DNA of 41,418 nt from contig NZ_JABLSI010000045.1 of assembly GCF_019303475.1 (NCBI RefSeq), forward strand, positions 1 through 41,418, in the 5' to 3' direction. A model generated the notes under the pieces. That model had not been told where the DNA came from, ran no database searches, and was given only the letters and a program-made list of their open reading frames with translations. This stretch comes from Streptomyces sp. JJ38. Its GTDB lineage: Bacteria > Actinomycetota > Actinomycetes > Streptomycetales > Streptomycetaceae. Position numbers and translations under genes: made by a program. This document shows positions 34,363-41,418 of this stretch, in pieces; the stretch's first letter is position 1; each line of letters starts with the position of its first letter.

Positions 34363-35142
34363 TCACTCCTCCGGACGCATCACCCGGATCTTCGACTGCC
34401 GGTGCGGGAGCTCGTCCCAGTCCGTCATGGGGCGAGCCCGCAGACCGTGCGTCTCCGCGAGCCGGACCAGCGTCTCGGTGCGGTAGTAGAAGTCCTCGCG
34501 CAGCACGTGGTGCTCACGGTCGGCCGTGCGGTTGTAGGTGAAGTCGAAGTAGCCGCCGGGCGCCAGTACCCGGCCCACGTGGGCCAGGCACTGGTCGATC
34601 ACCTCGATGGGGGAGTGGGAGAAGACGCTGTGCGCGTGGATGACGGTGAAGTAGGCGTCGGGCAGATGGGCCAGCCGCAGGTCCCGCACCAGCGTCAGAT
34701 GCGGCAGCTTGGCCTGCAGGCCGTGCCGCACCAGCGTCTCCTGCGCCGAGAGGAGGATCTCGGGCGAGATGTCGACGCCGTGGTAGTGGGAGGCGTCCAG
34801 ATAGGCGATGAACAGCCGCCCCGCGCGCAGGTTCCCGCAGCCGATCTCCAGCATCCGGTCCTCGGGCGACAGCCCGTGCCGCACCAGGTAGTCGTACTGC
34901 ATCTCACCGAGGGCCAGCCAGCGGTCGTGGGTGGCGCTGCCGACCGCCGACTCCGGATTGCGCCGGGTGTCGTCCTTCATCACCGCCCGGTAATAGGCCA
35001 CGTGGTCGCCCCCGGTCAGCCGGCGCAGCCGCAGGTCGCGGACCCAGCGTCGCACGTACGGGGGAATCCGGGCCGGGTGCTTGACCGCGTACTGGATACG
35101 GTGTGCGAGGGAGGAGCGGTCGACGTGCAGTCGTCGGGACAC
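34363..35142 (-). CDS. class I SAM-dependent methyltransferase
   Basis: A 259-residue protein with a basic N-terminal 60 residues (many Arg, VRRWVRDLRLRR) and a Rossmann core: motif I MLEIGCGNLRAGR near 113-125, YHGVDISPE as motif II, and IHAHSVFSHSP and VGRVLAPGGYFDFTY as later strands. The substrate is unknown; the form resembles methyltransferases acting on small molecules or sugars. GTG 35142 has GAAAGG about 8-10 nt upstream. The gap to the CapA-like start (34204-34362) has no other gene. It is divergent from the PIG-L gene with about 100 bp between them. Confidence 0.88.
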   Translation of the reverse strand: MSRRLHVDRSSLAHRIQYAVKHPARIPPYVRRWVRDLRLRRLTGGDHVAYYRAVMKDDTRRNPESAVGSATHDRWLALGEMQYDYLVRHGLSPEDRMLEIGCGNLRAGRLFIAYLDASHYHGVDISPEILLSAQETLVRHGLQAKLPHLTLVRDLRLAHLPDAYFTVIHAHSVFSHSPIEVIDQCLAHVGRVLAPGGYFDFTYNRTADREHHVLREDFYYRTETLVRLAETHGLRARPMTDWDELPHRQSKIRVMRPEE

Positions 35143-35241
35143 GGAGAGGGCCTTTCGCCGGAAGCGGGACGGCCGACACCAGCCCCGCCGCGCTGCTGTG
35201 TGAGGATCTTCGCGATGTGTAACGACCGGCGGGAGGCCCAA

Positions 35242-35976
35242 GTGGCGCAGGAAATCGCTCAGATGCCCCAGGACTGGGACCGGGCGCTGGCCATCGTGGC
35301 CCACCCGGACGACCTCGAGTACGGAGCCGCGGCCGCCCTCGCGCACTGGGTGCGGGCGGGCAAGGAGATCACCTACCTCCTGGCCACCCGGGGCGAGGCC
35401 GGCATCGACACCATGGCCCCGGCCGAGGCCGCCCCGGTGCGGGAGGCCGAGCAGCGCGCCAGCGCCGCCGTCGTCGGCGTGCGCGACGTGGAGTTCCTCG
35501 ACTACCGCGACGGCGTCATCGAGTACGGCGTCCCGCTCCGCCGCGACCTGGCCGCCGCCATCCGCCGCCACCGCCCCGAGCTGGTGATCACGCTCAACCA
35601 CGAGGACACCTGGCCCGGCGGCTACTGGAACACCCCCGACCACAAGGCCGTGGGCCGGGCCACCCTGGACGCCGTGGCCGACGCGGGCAACCGCTGGATC
35701 TTCCCCGAACAGCTCGCCGACGGCACGCTGGAGCGCTGGGACGGCGTGCGCTGGGTCGCCGTGGCCGCCCCCGGCGGCACCCACATCCAGGAGGTCGACG
35801 AGCCGGACGTCGAGCTGGCCGTCGCCTCGCTCGCCGAGCACCGCGCCTACCTCACCGCGCTCAGCGACGAGGACCCCGACGCGTACGCCCGCAGGTTCAT
35901 CACCTCGATCCTCGACGGCGTCGCCGAGCACACCGGCGGCCGGCGTGCCGTGGGATTCCGGCTCCACCCCTGCTGA
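35242..35976 (+). CDS. PIG-L/LmbE-family zinc deacetylase
   Basis: A 244-residue member of the N-acetylglucosaminyl deacetylase superfamily, which includes the mycothiol enzymes MshB and Mca. The zinc motif AHPDDLE is at 20-26, ATRGEAG near 59-65 is conserved, and NTPDHKAVG supplies the later histidine. It should remove an acetyl or acyl group from an amino sugar-type substrate. I chose GTG 35242 because GGGAGG lies 5 nt upstream; ATG 35215 and ATG 35263 are in the same frame. The gene ends 12 nt from the convergent ogt gene. Confidence 0.9.
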   Translation: MAQEIAQMPQDWDRALAIVAHPDDLEYGAAAALAHWVRAGKEITYLLATRGEAGIDTMAPAEAAPVREAEQRASAAVVGVRDVEFLDYRDGVIEYGVPLRRDLAAAIRRHRPELVITLNHEDTWPGGYWNTPDHKAVGRATLDAVADAGNRWIFPEQLADGTLERWDGVRWVAVAAPGGTHIQEVDEPDVELAVASLAEHRAYLTALSDEDPDAYARRFITSILDGVAEHTGGRRAVGFRLHPC

Positions 35977-35988
35977 GCTCGCCGGAAG

Positions 35989-36621
35989 TCAGAAAAGCGG
36001 GGCGGGGAGCACACCCTCCAGCGCGAGCAGCGCCCGCTTCGTCTCCAGCCCGCCGCCGAAGCCGCCGAGGCCGCCACCGCTCGCGACCACCCGGTGACAG
36101 GGCACGACGACGGGCAGCGGGTTGGCCCCCATCGCCATCCCGACCGCCCGGGCGGCGCCGGGCTCGCCCACGGCGTCGGCCAGGTCCTGGTAGGTGGCCA
36201 CCTCGCCGTAGGGGACGGTCCTGGCCAGGGCGTGCAGCACGCGGGCGTTGAAGCCGCCCGTCAGTCGCCAGTCCAGGGGGACGCCGAAGCCGCGCAGCTC
36301 CCCCCTGAAGTAGGCGGCCAGCTCCGCCGCCGTGGCCCGCAGGACGCCGGGCCCATCTCCGGGCCCCGACGCGGGGGCCGTGCCCGGCCCCGGAGCGGGC
36401 CCCCGGCCGGCCTCCGGCGCGGGCCGTGCCCCCGGCGGCTCGGGCAGGGCCGTGGGCTCCTCGCCGAAGCGCGCGGTGAGCCGGGCCAGCGTCCGGCTCA
36501 CCAGGCGCTCGTCGGCGTGGAAGCCGACCGTGGCCAGCCCGGCGTCCGTGGCGACGAGCAGCAGGGGGCCGATGGGGGTCGGCACCACCGTCCAGCAGGA
36601 CTGCACGTTCGTGGCGGTCAT
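35989..36621 (-). CDS. ogt: methylated-DNA-protein cysteine methyltransferase
   Basis: A 210-residue suicide repair protein that takes the methyl group from O6-methylguanine onto its own cysteine. The active site PCHRV has Cys175, preceded by the DNA-binding helix region FNARVLHALARTVPYGE and the AARAVGMAMGANP segment. A Pro/Gly/Ala-rich insert (about 58-92) separates the N-terminal domain from the catalytic part and is unusual in its length. ATG 36621 lies 7 nt after TAGGGT (minus strand, 36634-36629), so the mRNA is probably leaderless. A weak match (6 of 9) to the damage-type upstream element is seen 8 nt above that -10. Confidence 0.95.
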   Translation of the reverse strand: MTATNVQSCWTVVPTPIGPLLLVATDAGLATVGFHADERLVSRTLARLTARFGEEPTALPEPPGARPAPEAGRGPAPGPGTAPASGPGDGPGVLRATAAELAAYFRGELRGFGVPLDWRLTGGFNARVLHALARTVPYGEVATYQDLADAVGEPGAARAVGMAMGANPLPVVVPCHRVVASGGGLGGFGGGLETKRALLALEGVLPAPLF

Positions 36622-36681
36622 GGGGCCGACCCTACGGCTCCCCGCCCACAGCGCGGCGGCGGGCCGCCCGTCGCCCCCGCC

Positions 36682-37692
36682 TCAGCGGCCGGCGCCGCCC
36701 CACGCGTCATCGCGCTCGTGGTCCCGCTCCCCGCGCTCGATCGCCTCGCGGACGACGTCGGGACGGTTGCTGATCACCCCGTCGACGCCCGCCCCGGCCA
36801 GCCTGGCGGCCGTGGGCCCGTCGTCCACCGTCCACGTGAACACCTCCAGCGGCCGGCCGTGTGCGCCGAGCACCGAGTGGACGGCCGCCACGTACTCCGG
36901 CGTCACCGTCGTGTATCGCGGGTTGACCTGGTCGGCGAAGGTACCGTACTCGGGGAGCTCGGCGACCTCGGGGGTCCCGAGGAAGCCGGTCCTGACCGCC
37001 GGGTTGAGCGCGTGCACCCGGCGCAGCGAGTCCGCGTCGAACGTCTGGACGACCAGGCGCCGCCGCACGTGGTAGGGGCTGAGCCAGCCCTCGTCGCGCA
37101 GCTCGTCCAGGATGTCCTGCTCGATGCCCGGGTACAGGTCGGGCTTCTTGATCTCCAGCAGCAGCTTCTGGTGGTTGACGGTCATCCGCTCCAGCAACCG
37201 CTCCAGCGTGGGTACCGGCTCGCCCGTGTAGCGGGCGTCGAACCAGCTTCCCGCGTCGAGCCGGGCGATCTCGGCGGCGGTGAAGTCCCGGACCCGCCAC
37301 GGGGCGCGGTCGGGGAAGACCTCCTCGACGTTCGTCGTCCGGGCCAGGGTCGCGTCGTGCATGACGACGAGCTCGCCGTCGCGGGTGCGCTGGACGTCGT
37401 TCTCCACCCACTCCACGCCCAGCTCCCGGGCCTTGTCGGCGGCGGCCAGGGTGTTCTCCGGGGCGTAGGCCGAGGCGCCGCGGTGGGCGATCGCCAGCAC
37501 GTCCGCCGAGCCCTCCGGTTCCGCCTCGGACGGCGTCGGCAGCTTCTGCGGCACGGCGGAGGGGGAGGCCACGGGGGCGGGGCGCTCGCGCGGACCGGCG
37601 TCCGGCGGCCCCACCGGGGCCGGGGCCATGGCGAGGACGAGGGCGAGGACTCCCAGCAGCGGACCGGTCAGGGCGATGGGACGAAGGGACAC
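36682..37692 (-). CDS. secreted glycerophosphodiester phosphodiesterase
   Basis: A 336-residue exported GDPD enzyme that splits glycerophosphodiesters into glycerol-3-phosphate and an alcohol. After a signal peptide (about 1-25) and a Pro-rich linker the TIM-barrel starts with IAHRGASAYAPENT (His70, Arg71). The metal ligands ENDV (97-100) and HD (112-113) follow, then LLLEIKKPD and a C-terminal VFTWTVDDG and GVISNRPD. GTG 37692 was chosen for GAGGAG 7 nt upstream; another GTG lies four codons earlier. The gene is divergent from uvrB. A 17-bp hairpin stands 27 nt upstream of the start. Confidence 0.94.
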   Translation of the reverse strand: MSLRPIALTGPLLGVLALVLAMAPAPVGPPDAGPRERPAPVASPSAVPQKLPTPSEAEPEGSADVLAIAHRGASAYAPENTLAAADKARELGVEWVENDVQRTRDGELVVMHDATLARTTNVEEVFPDRAPWRVRDFTAAEIARLDAGSWFDARYTGEPVPTLERLLERMTVNHQKLLLEIKKPDLYPGIEQDILDELRDEGWLSPYHVRRRLVVQTFDADSLRRVHALNPAVRTGFLGTPEVAELPEYGTFADQVNPRYTTVTPEYVAAVHSVLGAHGRPLEVFTWTVDDGPTAARLAGAGVDGVISNRPDVVREAIERGERDHERDDAWGGAGR

Positions 37693-37718
37693 GGGACGAC
37701 TCCTCACGGTGGGGGACG

Positions 37719-37760
37719 GCGGCGACCGCGCCCCCCGTGGAGCGGGGGCGCGGTCGCCGC
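37719..37760. other. 17-bp perfect hairpin in the gdpD-uvrB divergent region
   Basis: The arms 37719-37735 and 37744-37760 are perfect reverse complements with an 8-nt loop. Both neighbouring genes start outward from this region, so the hairpin cannot be an ordinary 3' terminator for either. It would lie in the 5' leader of the glycerophosphodiesterase mRNA or end a small unseen transcript. Confidence 0.6.
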
Positions 37761-37870
37761 GTCGGCGGTCCGTCGCGCCGCGTCGGCAACGCGGCCGTGG
37801 ATGAGGTTTTCCAGCGAGGGCTGCCGGTGCATGGGCGCCAAACGGGTGCCGGATGACGACGAGCTGAACG

Positions 37871-37893
37871 TTGTCGGTGGCGCGCCGTACGGT
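37871..37893 (+). promoter_or_regulatory. RecA-independent DNA-damage (RecA-NDp/PafBC-type) promoter of uvrB
   Basis: TTGTCGGTG (37871-37879), exactly 8 nt, then TACGGT (37888-37893): a full match to TTGTCRGTG-N8-TANNNT. The ATG follows after 6 nt, so the transcript would be leaderless. Confidence 0.78.
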
Positions 37894-37899
37894 GGGAAC

Positions 37900-40044
37900 A
37901 TGCGGCCCGTATCCCAGATCGAACGCAAGGTGGCGCCCTTCGAGGTCGTCAGCCCCTACCAGCCCAGCGGTGACCAGCCCACGGCCATCGCCGACCTCGC
38001 GCGGCGGGTGGAGGCGGGGGAGAAGGACGTCGTGCTGCTGGGCGCCACGGGCACCGGCAAGTCGGCGACGACGGCGTGGATGATCGAGAAGCTCCAGCGC
38101 CCCACGCTGGTGATGGCGCCGAACAAGACGCTCGCCGCGCAGTTGGCGAACGAGTTCCGCGAGCTCCTGCCGAACAACGCGGTGGAGTACTTCGTCTCGT
38201 ACTACGACTACTACCAGCCCGAGGCCTACGTTCCGCAGTCCGACACCTACATCGAGAAGGACTCCTCGATCAACGAGGAGGTCGAGCGGCTGCGGCACAG
38301 CGCGACGAACTCGCTGCTCACCCGGCGGGACGTGGTGGTCGTCGCCTCGGTGTCCTGCATCTACGGCCTGGGCACGCCGCAGGAGTACGTGGACCGGATG
38401 GTGCCGCTCAGGGTCGGCGAGGAGATCGACCGGGACGTTCTGCTGCGCCGCCTCGTGGAGATCCAGTACGCGCGCAACGACGCCGCCTTCACCCGCGGCA
38501 CCTTCCGGGTGCGGGGCGACACCATCGAGGTGTTCCCCGTCTACGAGGAGCTGGCCGTCCGCATCGAGATGTTCGGTGACGAGATCGAGGCGCTCTCGAC
38601 GCTGCACCCGATCACCGGCGAGGTGATGTCGGACGACACGGAGCTGTACGTCTTCCCCGCCTCTCACTACGTCGCGGGCGAGGAGCGGATGGCCCGGGCC
38701 GTGCGCGCCATCGAGGACGAGCTGCGCGAGACCCTGGAGACGATGGAGAAGCAGGGCAAGCTGCTGGAGGCCCAGCGGCTGCGCATGCGCACCACCTACG
38801 ACCTGGAGATGATGCAGCAGATCGGCACCTGCTCCGGGATCGAGAACTACTCGCTGCACATCGACGGCCGCGAGCCGGGCTCGCCCCCGCACACCCTGCT
38901 CGACTACTTCCCCGACGACTTCCTGCTCGTCATCGACGAGTCGCACGTGACGGTGCCGCAGATCGGGGCCATGTACGAGGGGGACGCCTCCCGCAAGCGA
39001 ACGCTGGTCGAGCACGGCTTCCGGCTGCCGTCCGCCATGGACAACCGCCCGCTGAAGTGGGAGGAGTTCCTGGAGCGCATCGGCCAGACGGTCTATCTGT
39101 CGGCGACGCCCGGCTCCTACGAGCTGTCCCGGTCCGACGGCGTGGTGGAGCAGATCATCCGGCCGACGGGGCTGGTGGACCCGGAGGTGGTCGTCAAGCC
39201 CACCGAGGGCCAGATCGACGACCTGGTCCACGAGATCCGCACCCGCACCGAGAAGGACGAGCGCGTCCTCGTCACGACGCTGACGAAGAAGATGGCGGAG
39301 GACCTCACGGACTACTTCCTGGAGCTGGGCATCAACGTCCGCTATCTCCACAGCGACGTGGACACCCTGCGCCGGGTGGAGCTGCTGCGCGAGCTGCGGG
39401 CCGGCGAGTTCGACGTCCTGGTCGGCATCAACCTGCTGCGGGAGGGTCTGGACCTCCCCGAGGTGTCGCTGGTGGCCATCCTCGACGCGGACAAGGAGGG
39501 CTTCCTCCGCTCCGGCACCTCGCTGATCCAGACCATCGGCCGCGCCGCCCGCAACGTGTCCGGCCAGGTGCACATGTACGCCGACAAGATCACGCCGGCG
39601 ATGGAGAAGGCCATCGACGAGACGAACCGGCGCCGTGCCAAGCAGATCGCCTACAACAAGGAGAAGGGCATCGACCCCCAGCCGTTGCGCAAGAAGATCG
39701 GGGACATCGTCTCCGCCATCGCGCGCGAGGAGGTCGACACCGAGCAGCTCCTGGGCACCGGTTACCGTCAGGCCCCGGAGGGCGAGCGCAAGGGCAAGGC
39801 CCCGGTCCCGGCCCTGGGCAAGGGGCAGGTGAAGGCCGCGGCCTCCGCCGCGGGCAAGACGTCGGCCGACGTCGTGCCCACCGACATGCCCGCCACCGAG
39901 CTGGCCGGTCTCATCGAGCAGATGACGGAGCGGATGCGCGCCGCCGCCGCGGAGCTGCAGTTCGAGGTCGCCGCGCGCCTGCGGGACGAGGTCGGCGAGC
40001 TGAAGAAGGAACTCCGCCAGATGCGCGAGGCCGGGCTCCGGTAA
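37900..40044 (+). CDS. uvrB: excinuclease ABC subunit B
   Basis: A 714-residue nucleotide-excision repair helicase. It is loaded by UvrA on damaged DNA, verifies the lesion and recruits UvrC. Motifs: Walker A LLGATGTGKSAT near 45-56, the beta-hairpin region YYDYYQPEAYVPQSD near 102-116, DEAD-like VIDESHVT, helicase motifs V/VI GINLLREGLDLPEV and QTIGRAARN, and the C-terminal UVR domain (LIEQMTERMRAAAAELQFEVAARLRDEV) that contacts UvrC. A linker of about 45 residues before the UVR domain is Lys/Ala/Gly-rich. The start MRPVSQIE matches streptomycete UvrB and sits 6 nt after the -10 box. Confidence 0.98.
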   Translation: MRPVSQIERKVAPFEVVSPYQPSGDQPTAIADLARRVEAGEKDVVLLGATGTGKSATTAWMIEKLQRPTLVMAPNKTLAAQLANEFRELLPNNAVEYFVSYYDYYQPEAYVPQSDTYIEKDSSINEEVERLRHSATNSLLTRRDVVVVASVSCIYGLGTPQEYVDRMVPLRVGEEIDRDVLLRRLVEIQYARNDAAFTRGTFRVRGDTIEVFPVYEELAVRIEMFGDEIEALSTLHPITGEVMSDDTELYVFPASHYVAGEERMARAVRAIEDELRETLETMEKQGKLLEAQRLRMRTTYDLEMMQQIGTCSGIENYSLHIDGREPGSPPHTLLDYFPDDFLLVIDESHVTVPQIGAMYEGDASRKRTLVEHGFRLPSAMDNRPLKWEEFLERIGQTVYLSATPGSYELSRSDGVVEQIIRPTGLVDPEVVVKPTEGQIDDLVHEIRTRTEKDERVLVTTLTKKMAEDLTDYFLELGINVRYLHSDVDTLRRVELLRELRAGEFDVLVGINLLREGLDLPEVSLVAILDADKEGFLRSGTSLIQTIGRAARNVSGQVHMYADKITPAMEKAIDETNRRRAKQIAYNKEKGIDPQPLRKKIGDIVSAIAREEVDTEQLLGTGYRQAPEGERKGKAPVPALGKGQVKAAASAAGKTSADVVPTDMPATELAGLIEQMTERMRAAAAELQFEVAARLRDEVGELKKELRQMREAGLR

Positions 40045-40205
40045 CCGTCCACCGCCGGGCTCGGATCATCGTCCTCTGTGGCCGGACTGTTGCAGGACCG
40101 CCACAAAGCACGGGCGGACCGGTACACGGCCCGGGCGCACTGCGTAGGGTTCGAGGCGGCGTCGAGGGCGGCTGTCGTGACACCGCCGAGAGGGGAGCAG
40201 GACAC

Positions 40206-40784
40206 GTGACGGTCAATCTGTCCAAGGGACAGGCGATCAGCCTGGAGAAGACCGGTGGAGGTTCCCTCAGCGCGGTGCGCATGGGCCTGGGCTGGCGGTC
40301 GGCGGCCCGCCGCGGGCTCTTCGGCCGGCGGAGCAAGGAGATCGACCTCGACGCCTCGGCCGTGCTGTTCGCCGGTCAACAGCCCGTCGACGTCGTCTTC
40401 TTCCGTCATCTGACGAGCGACGACGGCTCCGTCACCCACACCGGCGACAACCTGGTCGGCGGCGTGGGGGAGGGCGGTGACGACGAGGCGATCCTGGTGG
40501 ACCTGCACCGCGTGCCCGTCCACGTCGACCAGATCGTCTTCACCGTCAACTCCTTCACCGGCCAGACGTTCGCTGAGGTCGAGAACGCCTTCTGCCGGCT
40601 GCTGGACGAGACGACGGCCACCGAGCTGGCCCGCTACACGCTCACCGGCGGCGGCGCCTACACGGCGCAGATCATGGCCAAGGTGCACCGACAGGGGGAC
40701 GGTTGGTCGATGACGGCCATCGGCGCCCCGGCCAACGGTCGAACCTTCCAGGACCTGATGCCGGCCATCGCGCCGCACCTGTAG
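40206..40784 (+). CDS. TerD-family stress protein
   Basis: A 192-residue TerD/CABP protein. The N-terminus VNLSKGQAISLEK is the TerD signature, and the segments EIDLDASAVLF, SDDGSVTHTGDNL and GGDDEAILVDL carry the acidic residues that bind calcium in this family. It differs from classical TerD by a short basic insert (WRSAARRGLFGRRSKE). TerD proteins are linked to tellurite and other stress resistance and to development in Streptomyces; the mechanism is not known. GTG 40206 has a purine-rich GAGGGGAG about 8-14 nt upstream. It follows uvrB by 161 nt and probably has its own promoter (TAGGGT at 40145-40150). Confidence 0.92.
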   Translation: MTVNLSKGQAISLEKTGGGSLSAVRMGLGWRSAARRGLFGRRSKEIDLDASAVLFAGQQPVDVVFFRHLTSDDGSVTHTGDNLVGGVGEGGDDEAILVDLHRVPVHVDQIVFTVNSFTGQTFAEVENAFCRLLDETTATELARYTLTGGGAYTAQIMAKVHRQGDGWSMTAIGAPANGRTFQDLMPAIAPHL

Positions 40785-40817
40785 GGAATGCGGCAGGGGA
40801 ACGAGGGGGAACGGACG

Positions 40818-41418
40818 ATGACGGCCGAGCTCGTGCGCGGGCAGAACCATCCGCTGGTGGGCCCGGACCTGCAGGTTCACGTCACGGCGGAGCGGCCCGT
40901 CATCGCCGGTGCCGCCCTGTGCGACGCCGAGGGCCGCACCCGCGAGGGCTGGCTCGGCCATCCGGGAGCGGCCGGGCTGCCCGGGGTGTCGATCGCGGCG
41001 GGCTCCCGAGAGGGCCACCGGCTCACCCTGGCGCTGGACGAGGTGCCGGGCGAGGCGGAGTCCGTACGGATCTGGCTCACGCTGACACCGGGCGGGCCGG
41101 TGCGCTTCGGTGCCATCGCCGCGCCGCGGATCGCCGTCCTGGGGCCCGACGGCGTGCCGTGGGCGGGATACAGCCTCACCGGGCTCGACGGGGAGACCGC
41201 CGTCACGGCCGTCGAGCTGTACCGCCGGGCCGGTGCCTGGAAGGTCCGTGCCGTCGGACAGGGCTATGCGGGAGGGTTGCCCGCCCTGTGCGCCGACCAC
41301 GGCCTGCCGGACGATCGGGCGCGGGCCCTGGCCGAGGGCGCCTTGGCCTCCGCCGCCGCGGCCCGGGCTCCCGAGCCCCCGACGCGGGCCGCCGCCCCCG
41401 GGGCCGCCGCGGCTCCCG
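40818..41418 (+). CDS. TerD-domain protein, 3' end outside window
   Basis: About 200 residues are visible from ATG 40818 (GAGGGGG about 8-14 nt upstream), 33 nt after the previous TerD gene and surely co-transcribed. It resembles a diverged TerD/TerA-type domain: AELVRGQNHPL at the start, RLTLALDEVPGEAESVRIWLTL in the core, and VELYRRAGAWKVRAVGQGYAGGLPALCADHGL near 134-165, which corresponds to the TerD segment FRxxGxWKVRAVGQGYxxGL. It lacks the acidic calcium-site pattern of the upstream protein in the part seen. After residue 180 it enters an Ala/Pro-rich linker and runs off the window, so further domains are likely. Confidence 0.8.
   Translation, partial: MTAELVRGQNHPLVGPDLQVHVTAERPVIAGAALCDAEGRTREGWLGHPGAAGLPGVSIAAGSREGHRLTLALDEVPGEAESVRIWLTLTPGGPVRFGAIAAPRIAVLGPDGVPWAGYSLTGLDGETAVTAVELYRRAGAWKVRAVGQGYAGGLPALCADHGLPDDRARALAEGALASAAAARAPEPPTRAAAPGAAAAP

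Overview
The window is chromosomal DNA from a Streptomyces-like actinomycete. It is very GC-rich, with G/C-ending codons, many GTG starts, and start codons placed 6-8 nt after a TANNNT -10 box. From memory, the gene order pyk - ANTAR regulator - liv transporter - polA - rpsA - coaE - uvrB - terD matches the conserved core of Streptomyces chromosomes. The order was recalled, not searched.

1-4.3 kb: the end of a translationally coupled operon. It encodes an MFS exporter (5' end cut off), an IucA/IucC-type siderophore synthetase and a glutamine-synthetase-fold ligase, and looks like a hydroxamate/carboxylate siderophore locus. 4.4-7.6 kb: pyruvate kinase; a minus-strand HTH/LAGLIDADG protein beside a minus-strand tRNA with anticodon CAA (Leu) and an unusually short variable arm; then a PdtaR-like ANTAR response regulator. 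7.9-13.3 kb: a complete branched-chain amino acid ABC importer (binding lipoprotein, two permeases, two ATPases), closed by a 46-bp near-perfect palindrome shared with a convergent thioesterase. 13.4-16.2 kb: the thioesterase and an FdhF/YdeP-type molybdopterin oxidoreductase on the minus strand.

16.3-24.4 kb: polA behind a RecA-independent DNA-damage type promoter, a secreted lytic transglycosylase with a long Asp/Glu/Pro tail, then HrpB helicase and a methyltransferase on the minus strand. 24.5-28.9 kb: rpsA with a strong promoter and a roughly 190-nt structured leader, a free-standing EF-G domain IV-like protein, a PAC2-family protein, coaE and a TPR protein. 29.0-31.3 kb: a secreted HNH nuclease, a broken alpha/beta hydrolase, a conserved protein of unknown function, and directly downstream a structured RNA containing a complete, circularly permuted tRNA fold. 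The RNA has the organisation of bacterial Y RNAs (YrlA type) and has its own terminator. It is the most interesting element in the window.

31.3-41.4 kb: pirin, a Ub-Mut7-C RNase-like protein, a CapA-like lipoprotein, a methyltransferase, a PIG-L deacetylase, Ogt, a secreted glycerophosphodiesterase, uvrB (also behind a damage-type promoter), and two TerD-family stress proteins, the last cut by the window edge.

Themes: DNA repair (polA, uvrB, ogt), with polA and uvrB sharing an extended promoter motif that suggests PafBC-type control; translation and RNA (rpsA, EF-G-IV protein, tRNA, tRNA mimic, Mut7-C, HrpB); and nutrient and iron handling (siderophore genes, liv system). All coordinates, pairings and motif matches were read by eye. 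No database search or folding program was run.
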